A stretch of 64,000 nucleotides of DNA from contig SAQL01000002.1 in the NCBI GenBank assembly GCA_004020645.1, positions 310,001-374,000 on the forward strand. The letters run 5' to 3'. Positions 1 to 8,178 of this stretch are shown here, in pieces. The stretch is from Mesorhizobium sp. (lineage in GTDB: Bacteria; Pseudomonadota; Alphaproteobacteria; Rhizobiales; Rhizobiaceae). Below the pieces are notes generated by a model. The model searched no databases, was not told the DNA's origin, and saw only the letters and a program-made list of their open reading frames with translations. The translations under genes were made by a program, and so were the position numbers. Every line of letters starts with the position of its first letter. Within the stretch, counting starts at the first letter, position 1.

Positions 1-1976
1 TGGCCTCCTTCATCCTTCTCCAGCAGATGATGGCTGCCCAGCGGCACGACGATACGCTGCTCAATATTGTCGGCATGCAAAAGACGCTGTCGCAACGCAT
101 TGTCTTCCTTGCCAACGCTGCAGGTGCTGCTTCGCGCAACCAGCAACCGGCTCTGGTCACCGCATTCAAACAGGCCACTGCGGAGTTCGAGAGGAACTAC
201 GACCTGCTGCTCGAGCGGGTCGTCGCCGACCCGGCGTCACCGGCAAGGTTCGATCCAAAGTCAGTCGAGAGCGTGCTTTTCGCCAAGCCGTTTCATCTCG
301 ATTACTTCTCGGTCGGGCTTATCGCCAACGGCCAACGCCTGGTTTCGGCGTTTGAATCACGACTCGGTATGGCCGATAATGGCGGCTACAAGGGCGGCGG
401 CGAACGCGTCAACCTCGACGCTTCCATCGCCAATGCGACCCTGTCGGGCTATGCGGCACTCGGCCAGCGCATCAGCGCCCATGCTGATGCGCGATCGGAA
501 ACACTTCTCGATCTCCATCGAACGCTGTTCTACACCACCATCGGCGTCATCGTGCTGGTGGCACTTTTCATCTTCAGGCCGATGTCGAACGCCATTCTGC
601 GCAAGACGCATGAACTGATCGATGCCCGCAATTCCATGGCCTTCATCGCCGTGCATGACGGCCTTACCGGCCTGCACAACCGCACCTTCCTGACCGACCA
701 TTTCGATACGCTGATCAAGGGGGCACAGCGCCGGCGAGAGCGGCTTGCGGCGGTCCACCTCGACCTCGACCGGTTCAAGCAGATCAACGACACGCTTGGC
801 CACGCCGCCGGCGACTATGTGCTGGTGGTGACGGCGCAGCGCATGCGCGATTCCTGCCGGGCGTCGGATCTCTGCGTGCGTCTCGGCAGCGATGAGTTCG
901 TAATGATCCTCAATGGTGCCGGCGGCACCGAGGACATCAACATGGTCGCCAGGCGCGTCCTGACGCAGATCAACGAACCGATCGTCTTTCGGGGCACGAC
1001 CATCCTTCCGGGCGCCAGCGCCGGCGTCGCCGTCTATCCGGTCGACGCCGACAATGCGCAAGATCTGCTCGTCCATGCCGACCTCGCGCTCCACTCCGCC
1101 AAGAAGCAGAGTGGCGGCAGCCTCTCATTCTTCTCCGAGGAGTTGCGGCATGAACTCGATTACCGCAAGCGGCTCGAGCATGACATTAGGATCGCGATCG
1201 CGGAGAAGGCGTTCCAGGTTTATTTCCAGCCGCAGGTTTCGTTGTCGAACGGTACGATCGGCGGAATCGAGGCGCTGGTTCGCTGGAAACATGCCGAGCG
1301 CGGCATGATCGCACCGGGCGAGTTCATTCCCGTCGCCGAAAAATGCGGACTCATGCCGGCGATCGGCCGCATCGTCATCGCCAAAGCAATCAGCGAGGCG
1401 GCCGAGTGGAACCGCACCGGCGTCGCTTTTGGACGGCTAGCCGTCAACGTGTCCGGCTCCGAACTGCGCGAGCCCGATTTCGACGCCTTCCTCTTCGGCG
1501 CGCTGGAAAAAACTGGCCTGCCGCCACAAAAACTTTCGCTGGAAATCGTCGAATCCGTCATTCTCGACGACGAGAAGACCGGCATCGCGGCAAAGCTGCG
1601 GCACATCCGCGCCGCCGGTGTTCATCTCGAACTCGACGATTTCGGCACCGGCTACGCGTCGCTCAGCCACGTCAACCCGAACGAGATCGACCGGCTGAAG
1701 ATCGATCGCCGCTTCGTCCAGAACATCAATGAGAACGACGACAACACCAAGATCGTGCGGGCCATCACCGAACTCGCCCGCGGCCTCGGCATCTCGATCG
1801 TCGCCGAGGGCGCCGAAACCGAGGCCGAGCTCGATTCGCTGATGGCGATCGGCTGCGACCAGGTGCAGGGCTATTCCATCGCCTTCCCGATGCCGCAGGA
1901 CACGGCACGCGAATGGCTGGTGGCGCGGGCGCCGAAGAAAGCCAGGCTAACGGTGCTGCGGGGAAGCCGGGCGTAA
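1..1976 (+). CDS. GGDEF/EAL cyclic-di-GMP protein with membrane sensor (5' partial)
   Basis: The reading frame is open to the left edge (the codons before the first ATG at 27 encode a hydrophobic stretch), so the true start lies outside the window. Residues are counted from that ATG. An extracytoplasmic sensor region of about 165 residues resembles a PilJ/type IV pili chemotaxis-transducer N-terminus. It is followed by a membrane helix near 168-185, a GGDEF domain (signature reads GSDEF at 287-291) and an EAL domain (EAL at 415-417, with DDFGTGY and VAEGAE motifs downstream). Such proteins make or degrade cyclic di-GMP, which controls motility and biofilm. The Gly-to-Ser change at the second signature position is tolerated in some cyclases, so which activity dominates cannot be read from sequence. 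No partner gene is adjacent on this strand. Confidence 0.9.
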   Translation, partial: ASFILLQQMMAAQRHDDTLLNIVGMQKTLSQRIVFLANAAGAASRNQQPALVTAFKQATAEFERNYDLLLERVVADPASPARFDPKSVESVLFAKPFHLDYFSVGLIANGQRLVSAFESRLGMADNGGYKGGGERVNLDASIANATLSGYAALGQRISAHADARSETLLDLHRTLFYTTIGVIVLVALFIFRPMSNAILRKTHELIDARNSMAFIAVHDGLTGLHNRTFLTDHFDTLIKGAQRRRERLAAVHLDLDRFKQINDTLGHAAGDYVLVVTAQRMRDSCRASDLCVRLGSDEFVMILNGAGGTEDINMVARRVLTQINEPIVFRGTTILPGASAGVAVYPVDADNAQDLLVHADLALHSAKKQSGGSLSFFSEELRHELDYRKRLEHDIRIAIAEKAFQVYFQPQVSLSNGTIGGIEALVRWKHAERGMIAPGEFIPVAEKCGLMPAIGRIVIAKAISEAAEWNRTGVAFGRLAVNVSGSELREPDFDAFLFGALEKTGLPPQKLSLEIVESVILDDEKTGIAAKLRHIRAAGVHLELDDFGTGYASLSHVNPNEIDRLKIDRRFVQNINENDDNTKIVRAITELARGLGISIVAEGAETEAELDSLMAIGCDQVQGYSIAFPMPQDTAREWLVARAPKKARLTVLRGSRA

Positions 1977-2088
1977 GGCGCCAACCTTGACATGCCGCCT
2001 TGGAAATGGCGGCCTGACGGGTGAGTCCGGCTAATGCCGATCTGCCGCTGACTGCCGCAATGGCGGCAAGTTCTTCAGCGGGTTGGGA

Positions 2089-2514
2089 TCAATCGACATT
2101 CGCCCGCAGCGCCGCCAGGACTTCGGCGAACTCCGCCAGCCTGTCGTCGGACAACCCGGTCCGCAGCCGCTTGTCGAAGGCAAGGGCTGCCGTGCGCAAT
2201 TTCAGGAACAGCGCCTCGCCGGCTTCGGTCAGTTCGACCTGGTGGACCCGGCGATTGAGGGGATCGCGGCGCCGGGTCAGCAGGCCTTGCGTCTCCATCG
2301 CGTTCAGATGGTGGGTCAGGGTCGCGCCTTGGATTCCGATCATGCCGGCGAGCTCGCGTTGGTTGGCCAGCTCGCGCGACTTGATCGACAACAGAGTGAC
2401 CCAGACCGGCAGCGTGCCGCCAGCCTCGACCAAGGCGGCGTCGAAGGCCTGTGCGACAAGCTTTGCGGTGCGGGCGAGATTCATCCCGACTGGCGGGCGG
2501 TCAAAAAGCGTCAT
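2089..2514 (-). CDS. MarR-family transcriptional regulator
   Basis: A 141-residue protein with the usual size and layout of MarR repressors. It has an N-terminal dimerisation helix, a winged helix-turn-helix in which the segment around ELAGMIGIQGATLTHHLN is the recognition region, and a wing with RRRDPLNRR. MarR proteins are dimeric repressors released by small phenolic or other ligands. The gene is divergent from the small membrane protein at 2629, and the 114 bp between them carries a clear promoter and a repeated motif. That membrane protein and the regulator's own gene are therefore the most likely targets. The ligand is unknown. Confidence 0.88.
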   Translation of the reverse strand: MTLFDRPPVGMNLARTAKLVAQAFDAALVEAGGTLPVWVTLLSIKSRELANQRELAGMIGIQGATLTHHLNAMETQGLLTRRRDPLNRRVHQVELTEAGEALFLKLRTAALAFDKRLRTGLSDDRLAEFAEVLAALRANVD

Positions 2515-2565
2515 GATCCGACACTAGAGCAAGGGAAATGCCGATGGAACTGGCCCTTGACTACA

Positions 2566-2594
2566 TTGACATCTAATCATTCGATATCTAATCC
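2566..2594 (+). promoter_or_regulatory. Probable sigma-70 promoter with a repeated ATCTAATC motif
   Basis: TTGACA at 2566-2571 is followed after 17 bp by TAATCC at 2589-2594, a good match to a housekeeping promoter reading toward the gene at 2629. The octamer ATCTAATC occurs twice, at 2571-2578 and 2586-2593, overlapping both promoter elements. Such placement would suit a repressor, and the divergent MarR gene is the obvious candidate. The operator role is inference. Confidence 0.5.
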
Positions 2595-2628
2595 TATGGG
2601 AGCGGTGGGGAAAGGAGGAAATGCGGTC

Positions 2629-3036
2629 ATGCAATATGTCTACATCATCGTCCTCGGCCTTCACGTCATGGCCGGTGTGTTCTGGGCTGGAACGACCATC
2701 GCGGTCGCCCGCGATCCGGAAATTCGGATCGAACGGTTTTTCCGGCCGCAAATGGGTGCGGCGGGCATGGTTTTCCTGACCGGCGCCCTGCTCTGGTATT
2801 TCTTCCACAGCGGCTATTTCGGTTCGATGGAAATGGTTCTCGCCCTGGGTATCGCGACAGCCTTGATTGCCGCCGGCGTCCAGGGCGCGCTGGTCGGCTC
2901 TGCCAGCAGGCGGCTCGCCGGCACTGACGCGGCAACGGAAACCCAGCTGCGCGCGAAAATGACAAGGGGCGAACGCATCGCTGGTGGGCTGCTGGTCATC
3001 GCCGTACTTTGTATGGCTACCGCCAGGATGTTCTGA
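2629..3036 (+). CDS. Small integral membrane protein
   Basis: A 135-residue protein with four predicted hydrophobic segments: near residues 3-20, around 45-62, around 65-85, and at the C-terminus. The start at 2629 is chosen because AAAGGAGG lies 10 bases upstream. An in-frame ATG at 2595 lacks such a site. No catalytic motif is visible. The size and topology resemble small CopD-like or DUF-type membrane proteins, but I do not recognise the family firmly. Its gene is divergent from a MarR regulator and is probably controlled by it. Confidence 0.75.
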   Translation: MQYVYIIVLGLHVMAGVFWAGTTIAVARDPEIRIERFFRPQMGAAGMVFLTGALLWYFFHSGYFGSMEMVLALGIATALIAAGVQGALVGSASRRLAGTDAATETQLRAKMTRGERIAGGLLVIAVLCMATARMF

Positions 3037-3186
3037 GTGGGGCCTGCCGCAATCACGGTTCAAGAGATCGTACGGTGTCTGGCGGCAAGCCGACAGCGTG
3101 CGCGGCGCGCAGATCGGACCGACGTGCCTGGTGGCTCTCCGCACGGAGGTTCGGCTGCGCGCCACCCAATCAATCCGAAGTGATCT

Positions 3187-5232
3187 TCAGATCCGCAATC
3201 CGAACCTTATGCCATCATAGACTGCTGCGTGGATGTTGCGCGATGCGACCGCATCGCCGATGCGGAAGAGCACGAAACCGCCTTGCGGATTGCGCGCCGG
3301 AAAAATGTCGCCGCCCTTGACCAACCGCTCGTAATCGACCGCGCCGCCGTTCCTCGACAGCGATTTCAGTGCGAGATAGAGATCATCGAGCGGCAGCGTG
3401 CCGTGCTCGACGACCACCTGATCGACCCGCCGCTCGCCACGCCAGCCGTCAGCGAAGTCTGAGCCGAGTTCGGCGACCAATTGATTGCCCTCGCGCCGTA
3501 CCGAGAGCAGCCGCGTGTTGATGGTGATGGTGACGCCCTTCTCCTGGAAGGCGCGCATATAGGGGACGTGGTTCATGCCGCCCATTTCCGGAGCGAAAAA
3601 GCGTTCGGGCGAAACCAGCTCAAGCTTTGCACCGCTATTGGCGATCAATTCGGCCGCACCCATGCCCTGATGGCCGCCATTGTCGTCATAGAGCAGCACG
3701 TGTTCGGCCGGTTTGACGCTGCAGGCCATGATATCCCAGCTCGAAGTGACGAGATTGTCGCCCGCCGCCAGCGGCGGGTTCTGCGGCAGGCCGCCGGTGG
3801 CGACCACCACCACGTCCGGCGACAGCGCCAGAACATCGTCCTTCTCCGCCCAGGTGTCATAGCGGATCTCGACGCCGAGCCGGTCGAGCTCGGCCAACCG
3901 CCAGTCGATGATGCCGATCAGCTCCTTGCGGCGTGGGTTTTGTGTCGCCAGCCGCACCTGGCCGCCGGCTTGGCTCGATGCTTCCAGCACCGTCACCTGG
4001 TGACCGCGCTCGGCCGCGACACGCGCCGCCTCCAGACCGCCGGCCCCAGCGCCGATAACGACCACCTTTCGCTTCGGTCCCTCGGTCCTCGGGATGATGT
4101 GCGGAATATCAGCCTCGCGGCCGGTTGCCGCATTGTGGATGCACAGCGCCTCGCCGCCCTCATAGATACGGTCGAGGCAATAGGTGGCGCCGACGCAAGG
4201 GCGGATTTCGTGCTCGCGGCCCTCCATCACCTTCCGAACGATATGCGGATCGGCCATGTGGGCGCGGGTCATGCCGACCATGTCGAGCTTGCCGGTGGCG
4301 ATGGCGTGACGTGCGGTGGCGACATCGGCAATCCGCGCCGCATGGAAGGTCGGGAATTTCGTCGCCGCCCTCACCTCGCCGGCGAAGTCGAGATGCGGCG
4401 ACGACCGCATGCCGGTCACCGGGATGACTTTGGTCAGCGCGGCATCGGTTTCGATCGAGCCGCGGATGATGTTGAGGAAGTCGATCTTGCCAGACCCGGC
4501 CAGCCGTCTGGCGATCTCGACACCTTCCTGTTTCGAAAGGCCCTTCTCAAAATCCTCGTCGGCGACCATGCGGATGCCGACGACAAATTTGTCGCCGACC
4601 GCTGCCCGCACCGCGTCAAGCACCATGCCGGTGAAGCGCAAGCGGTTATCGAGCGAGCCGCCGAAATCGTCGTCGCGCTGGTTGGTGGCCGGCGACCAGA
4701 AGCCGTCCATCAGGTGGCCATAGGCCTCGAACTCGATCCCGTCGAGGCCGGCGGCCTGGCAGCGCTGGGCGGCGGCCGCGTAGTCGGCGACGATGCGCTC
4801 GATATCCCAGTCCTCGATTGTCTTGGGGAAGGCGCGGTGTGCCGGCTCCCGCACCGGCGAGGCGGATAGCACCGGCAGCCAGTCGGCCTTGTTCCAGCCA
4901 GTGCGGCGGCCGAGATGGGTGATCTGGATCATCACCTTGCAGTCGTGCTCGTGGCAGGCATCGGCGAGTTCGGCCAGCCACGGCACGATGTGGTCGTCAT
5001 AGACATGCAGATTGCCGAAGGCGGCAGGGCTGTCGCGCGAGACGATCGCCGAACCGGCGGTCATGGTCAGCGCCATGCCGCCTTTGGCCTTTTCGGCATG
5101 GTAGAGCCGGTAGCGCTCTTTCGGCATGCCGTCCTCGGAATAGGCCGGCTCATGGCTGGTCGACATGACCCGGTTCTTCAGCGTCAAATGTTTGAGCTGA
5201 TAAGGCTGGAGAAGCGGATCGTTGGTGGTCAT
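3187..5232 (-). CDS. N-methylproline demethylase-like flavoprotein (Old Yellow Enzyme plus FAD/NAD domain)
   Basis: This 681-residue protein has an N-terminal NADH:flavin oxidoreductase TIM barrel (about 1-370) and a C-terminal pyridine-nucleotide disulphide oxidoreductase domain with a dinucleotide fold (VVIGAGAGGLEAARVA, near 390). This is the trimethylamine dehydrogenase/2,4-dienoyl-CoA reductase architecture. The N-terminal half (SHEPAYSEDGMPKERYR, MTAGSAIVSRDSP, THLGRRT) strongly resembles the rhizobial stachydrine catabolism enzyme StcD, which oxidatively removes the methyl group of N-methylproline. The iron-sulfur segment has Cys346, Cys352 and Cys364, but the expected second cysteine is Ala349. 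The gene stands alone, divergent from queF. An exact substrate is inference; a dimethylamine-type dehydrogenase is the alternative. Confidence 0.8.
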   Translation of the reverse strand: MTTNDPLLQPYQLKHLTLKNRVMSTSHEPAYSEDGMPKERYRLYHAEKAKGGMALTMTAGSAIVSRDSPAAFGNLHVYDDHIVPWLAELADACHEHDCKVMIQITHLGRRTGWNKADWLPVLSASPVREPAHRAFPKTIEDWDIERIVADYAAAAQRCQAAGLDGIEFEAYGHLMDGFWSPATNQRDDDFGGSLDNRLRFTGMVLDAVRAAVGDKFVVGIRMVADEDFEKGLSKQEGVEIARRLAGSGKIDFLNIIRGSIETDAALTKVIPVTGMRSSPHLDFAGEVRAATKFPTFHAARIADVATARHAIATGKLDMVGMTRAHMADPHIVRKVMEGREHEIRPCVGATYCLDRIYEGGEALCIHNAATGREADIPHIIPRTEGPKRKVVVIGAGAGGLEAARVAAERGHQVTVLEASSQAGGQVRLATQNPRRKELIGIIDWRLAELDRLGVEIRYDTWAEKDDVLALSPDVVVVATGGLPQNPPLAAGDNLVTSSWDIMACSVKPAEHVLLYDDNGGHQGMGAAELIANSGAKLELVSPERFFAPEMGGMNHVPYMRAFQEKGVTITINTRLLSVRREGNQLVAELGSDFADGWRGERRVDQVVVEHGTLPLDDLYLALKSLSRNGGAVDYERLVKGGDIFPARNPQGGFVLFRIGDAVASRNIHAAVYDGIRFGLRI

Positions 5233-5285
5233 CGTCTTCCTGCTGTTTCAAATTGTGCTAAAGAGCGGCAAATTTTTGTTTTCGC

Positions 5286-5352
5286 GCATCTCGTATCCCA
5301 AAACCGCGCGCCCTCGGGTCAGGCCCGTGGGCAGGCTTTTGGGCGAAATGCA
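5286..5352. repeat. Dispersed palindrome, CCCAAAACCG/CTTTTGGGCG type
   Basis: The left arm has GCATCTCGTATCCCAAAACCG-type sequence at about 5286-5306. The right arm, CTTTTGGGCGAAATGC, lies at about 5336-5351. A second internal stem is formed by CGGG and CCCG. The same arms flank a shorter core at 32511-32560. It lies just upstream of queF and might form an RNA hairpin in its leader. It does not match a preQ1 riboswitch by eye. Confidence 0.55.
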
Positions 5353-5366
5353 GTAAGGAACCCGCC

Positions 5367-5828
5367 ATGACCGATACGAAAAACCTTACCCAGCTCGGCA
5401 CCAACGTCGAGGCGCCACAGAGCCCTGAAGCGGCAGTCCTGGAAACCGTGCCGTTTTCGCGCGGCGACGGGCCGCCGGCCATCGTTCGCTTCACCTGCCC
5501 GGAATTCACCTCGCTCTGTCCGGTCACCGGCCAGCCGGACTTCGCCCATATCGTCATCGACTATGCACCCGACACGCTGCTGGTGGAATCGAAGTCGCTG
5601 AAGCTGTTCATGACCTCGTTTCGCAACCATGGCGCCTTCCATGAAGAGTGCACCGTCATGATCGGCCGCCGCATCATCGCCGCGACCAAACCACTGTGGT
5701 TGCGCATAGGCGGCTATTGGTATCCGCGCGGCGGCATTCCGATCGACGTGTTCTGGCAGACCGGCGCGCCGCCTGAAGGCGCATGGCTGCCCGACACCGG
5801 GGTTGCGCCCTATCGCGGGCGCGGGTGA
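5367..5828 (+). CDS. queF: NADPH-dependent 7-cyano-7-deazaguanine reductase
   Basis: QueF reduces the nitrile of preQ0 to the amine of preQ1, the last small-molecule step of queuosine synthesis before insertion into tRNA. The 153-residue length fits the short single-domain (unimodular) type. Visible landmarks are the thioimide-forming Cys51 and Asp58 in [13 protein letters not shown], and the QueF signature ESKSLKLF at 74-81. The start ATG at 5367 follows a GTAAGGAAC ribosome-binding stretch. No other queuosine gene is nearby and no recognisable preQ1 riboswitch precedes it. Confidence 0.95.
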   Translation: MTDTKNLTQLGTNVEAPQSPEAAVLETVPFSRGDGPPAIVRFTCPEFTSLCPVTGQPDFAHIVIDYAPDTLLVESKSLKLFMTSFRNHGAFHEECTVMIGRRIIAATKPLWLRIGGYWYPRGGIPIDVFWQTGAPPEGAWLPDTGVAPYRGRG

Positions 5829-5857
5829 GCCTGAGTTTCTAAGGAACGCACGTTGCA

Positions 5858-7042
5858 TCAGTTGAGCGGCAGCCGCCGGTAGCGTCCGGGATTGTTCGGG
5901 TCGCTGAAATGGCCCATCGGCCCGTGTTCGGCGAAGTGCCCCGCCCAGCGCTTAATTGCGGCGGGGTCAAGTTCGACGCCAAGTCCGTTGCCCTCCGGCA
6001 CACGCACCGTGTTGCCGGTCTGCCGGAACGGACCGTCCTTGATGACGTCGCCGATTTGCCAGCGAAACAGCGATTGCGACGCTTCCGTGACCCATGGCGT
6101 CGCCGCGACGACGTGCAGATAGGCCGATGTCATGATGCCGAGATCGTTCGAGTAACACCAGAACCCCTTGCCCATTGCCTCGCAGGCGGCGATGAATTTC
6201 AGAGTTTTCGACAGTCCGCCGAGTGCTGCGAAATTGCAGACGAAGTAATCCGGCGCACCGAGCGCGACCGCTCGTCTGAGATCCGGAATGTGCGTGGAAA
6301 ACGGAATGCGCGAATGCTGGCGCAGCGCCGCCATTTCCTCGAAGGTCGCGACCGGATCCTCGTAATTGCGGATGTTGAACGGCTCGATCTCGCGCAGCAC
6401 CCAGCGCGCGGTGGTCAGCGACCACTGCATGTTGGAATCGAGTCTGATCTGCGCCTTGTCGCCAAGCGCCTCGCGCAGCATGCGCACGGTCCTGATCTCG
6501 AGTTCGGGATCGCCCATGATCAGCTTGCCCTCGAAGATGGTCGAGCCATGCTCCTCGCGCATCTTTAGGCAGTACTCGACGATCGCTTCGGACGTCATCT
6601 CGCCACCCGTTCCGCCCTGCGCGGCGCGAAACGAGAAATATTCCGAAAACGGAATGTCCTTGCGCACGGCGCCGCCGAGGACTTTGTAGAGCGGCATGCC
6701 GAAGACCTTGCCTCTGATGTCCCACAGCGCCAGTTCGACGGCGCCGAACGCCACCGAGGCGGCATTCTCGCCGGTGTTGGCGGTGATCTGCCAGGGCGGC
6801 ACGCAGCGCGCCTCGCAGTCGGCGATGTCGAGCGGATCGGCGCCGATCAGCGCCGGCGCGATCTCGGCCTTGATCACCTCGCCGAAATGCCACCACGGCG
6901 CCTCGCCCAGTCCGACCACGCCTTCGTCCGTCTCGACCTCGATGATCGATTTTGAGGCGCCGCTATAGAGACCAGCCGTCCACCAGAAGGGGGCATCTAG
7001 CGGAACGTTGACATGGGTAACGCGGATGTTGGTGATCTTCAT
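5858..7042 (-). CDS. Mandelate racemase/muconate lactonizing enzyme family protein
   Basis: A 394-residue member of the enolase superfamily. The N-terminal capping domain spans about 1-125 and the (beta/alpha)7-beta barrel spans about 140-370. Likely metal ligands are Asp202 (LDSN), Glu228 (NYEDP) and a third in the STHIPD segment near 251-254. A lysine in FEGKLI (Lys173) fits the general base position. Family members abstract a proton next to a carboxylate, typically in sugar-acid dehydration, racemisation or cycloisomerisation. It is the last gene of a minus-strand series that includes a solute-binding protein and an MttB-family enzyme, but the substrate cannot be read from sequence. Confidence 0.87.
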   Translation of the reverse strand: MKITNIRVTHVNVPLDAPFWWTAGLYSGASKSIIEVETDEGVVGLGEAPWWHFGEVIKAEIAPALIGADPLDIADCEARCVPPWQITANTGENAASVAFGAVELALWDIRGKVFGMPLYKVLGGAVRKDIPFSEYFSFRAAQGGTGGEMTSEAIVEYCLKMREEHGSTIFEGKLIMGDPELEIRTVRMLREALGDKAQIRLDSNMQWSLTTARWVLREIEPFNIRNYEDPVATFEEMAALRQHSRIPFSTHIPDLRRAVALGAPDYFVCNFAALGGLSKTLKFIAACEAMGKGFWCYSNDLGIMTSAYLHVVAATPWVTEASQSLFRWQIGDVIKDGPFRQTGNTVRVPEGNGLGVELDPAAIKRWAGHFAEHGPMGHFSDPNNPGRYRRLPLN

Positions 7043-7048
7043 CGGTTC

Positions 7049-7573
7049 TCACTCGCACTGGTACTGACTGAGCGCCCATTCGCCGGTCACCGACAGAAGG
7101 TCCGTGATCTTCCAATCGCCGTCGACCTTCCTGAATTTCCACTCAAGCCGGTGCGGATTGCCGGCGACGATAAAGGCGACGATGACCTTGGCCTCATCGC
7201 CCTTGACCGCTTCAATAGTCTTCAGGCTCTTGTCGATCTCGGCCCTGTCATACGCCGCATTGTCGAGCGCCATGTTGGGATCGAGACACTCGCCCTGCCC
7301 TGATTTCCGCAGCGCATCGCTCTTGTCGAGCACCGACTTCGCGGGATCGGCGAAGTGACTACGCTCTGCCGGATCGAGCTCAAGCCCGACATGCTCGTAG
7401 AACGGTTTCACCACCGCCGTTGGCGAGCCCGGCTGCACCGGGGCGGCCGGGGTCCCATCAGTCGGCAGGGACGCGGCCGGCGCATTTGCGGGCGGCGCGC
7501 CGATCAGGCCTTGAGCGGCGGTGCTGCTCAACCCCGCCAACAGCAGGCACACAGTCGCCAGGGCGCGGGCCAT
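7049..7573 (-). CDS. Exported protein of unknown function, paralogue of its neighbour
   Basis: A 174-residue protein starting MARALATVCLLLAGLSS, a Sec signal peptide with cleavage near residues 20-25. A Pro/Ala-rich linker follows, then a globular domain with KPFYEHVG, a conserved Cys/Asp (GECLDPNM), YDRAEIDKSLKTIEAVKGD, and a C-terminal VDGDWKITDLLS...W.LS..QCE block. The upstream neighbour at 7578-8048 has the same landmarks in the same order, so the two look like tandem duplicates. The overall pattern recalls small DUF3828-type exported domains. The start at 7573, four bases after the neighbour's stop, is preferred over an upstream in-frame ATG. Function is unknown. Confidence 0.72.
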   Translation of the reverse strand: MARALATVCLLLAGLSSTAAQGLIGAPPANAPAASLPTDGTPAAPVQPGSPTAVVKPFYEHVGLELDPAERSHFADPAKSVLDKSDALRKSGQGECLDPNMALDNAAYDRAEIDKSLKTIEAVKGDEAKVIVAFIVAGNPHRLEWKFRKVDGDWKITDLLSVTGEWALSQYQCE

Positions 7574-7577
7574 GGCA

Positions 7578-8048
7578 TCACTCCGGAGTCTGACCGGCCA
7601 GGCATTCGAGCGCACTCAGCGTCCAGCCGCTGCTCTTCGAGGTAATGTCGGCGATCTTCCATTTGCCGTCGATCTTCTTCAGCGACCAGACCATTTCACG
7701 TTTGGAACCATCGCCTTCCGGGAAAAGGTTGAACACGCTGGCGCTGTCGCCATCCACCGCTTCAGACAGCTTCAGCGTCTTGGCGACTGTCTTCTCGTCA
7801 TAGTCCTGAGCGTCGAGACCGGGGGCGAAATCGATGCAAGGCACCTCGTCCGGCTTGTTCTTCTGCGCCTGGTCGTTGAGGTCGAACAGCTTGGTCACCG
7901 GCTCGGTGAAACGGTCGCGGTATTTCGCATCGGCCTCGAACTTCACCTCGGGCATATAGAAGAATTTCACCGCATTGGATGCCGGCCCGGCCAAGGCGGG
8001 CGCAGGCGCTGCGATCGAGAGAGCGGCGGCAAGCACAGTCAGTCTCAT
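7578..8048 (-). CDS. Exported protein of unknown function, DUF3828-like
   Basis: A 156-residue protein with a signal peptide (MRLTVLAAALSIAAPAPALA) and a single domain. The landmarks are AVKFFYMPEV, DFAPGLDAQDYDEKTVAKTL, LSEAVDGDSASV, and a C-terminal KIDGKWKIADI followed by W.LSALECL. It shares this pattern with the downstream gene and probably forms a two-gene unit with it. The secreted location and one Cys in each half suggest a periplasmic fold, possibly with a disulphide. No catalytic motif is visible. It sits between the binding-protein gene and an enolase-superfamily gene, but a functional link is only positional. Confidence 0.72.
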   Translation of the reverse strand: MRLTVLAAALSIAAPAPALAGPASNAVKFFYMPEVKFEADAKYRDRFTEPVTKLFDLNDQAQKNKPDEVPCIDFAPGLDAQDYDEKTVAKTLKLSEAVDGDSASVFNLFPEGDGSKREMVWSLKKIDGKWKIADITSKSSGWTLSALECLAGQTPE

Positions 8049-8130
8049 CCGATAATCTCCAGGCTTTCGTGGTGGGAACCGTTCAATACCACGAATCCTG
8101 CGTCCCGGCTTTTTTGCAGCCCATGAAATC

Positions 8131-8178
8131 CCCTTGGGCGTTAACTCAGGCGCCCGCCCTTGGGCGTTAACTCAGGCG
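8131..8178. repeat. 22-bp direct repeat covering the 3' end of the binding-protein gene
   Basis: The same 22 bases occur at 8131-8152 and 8157-8178. The second copy includes the stop codon of the minus-strand binding-protein gene (8172-8174), so the first copy is a short duplication of that gene end. It looks like replication slippage; no terminator with a T-run is evident. Confidence 0.7.

Noticed and set aside
3481..4869. A 462-codon plus-strand frame and similar antisense frames at 12650-13594, 8160-9335 and 10270-11550
   Set aside because: All lie opposite well-recognised genes (flavoenzyme, mutL, binding protein, MttB-family) and have His/Arg-rich, non-family composition.
5233..5366. 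A preQ1 riboswitch before queF
   Set aside because: No preQ1-I or preQ1-II pattern was recognised. The structure present is better explained by the dispersed CCCAAAACCG-type palindrome.
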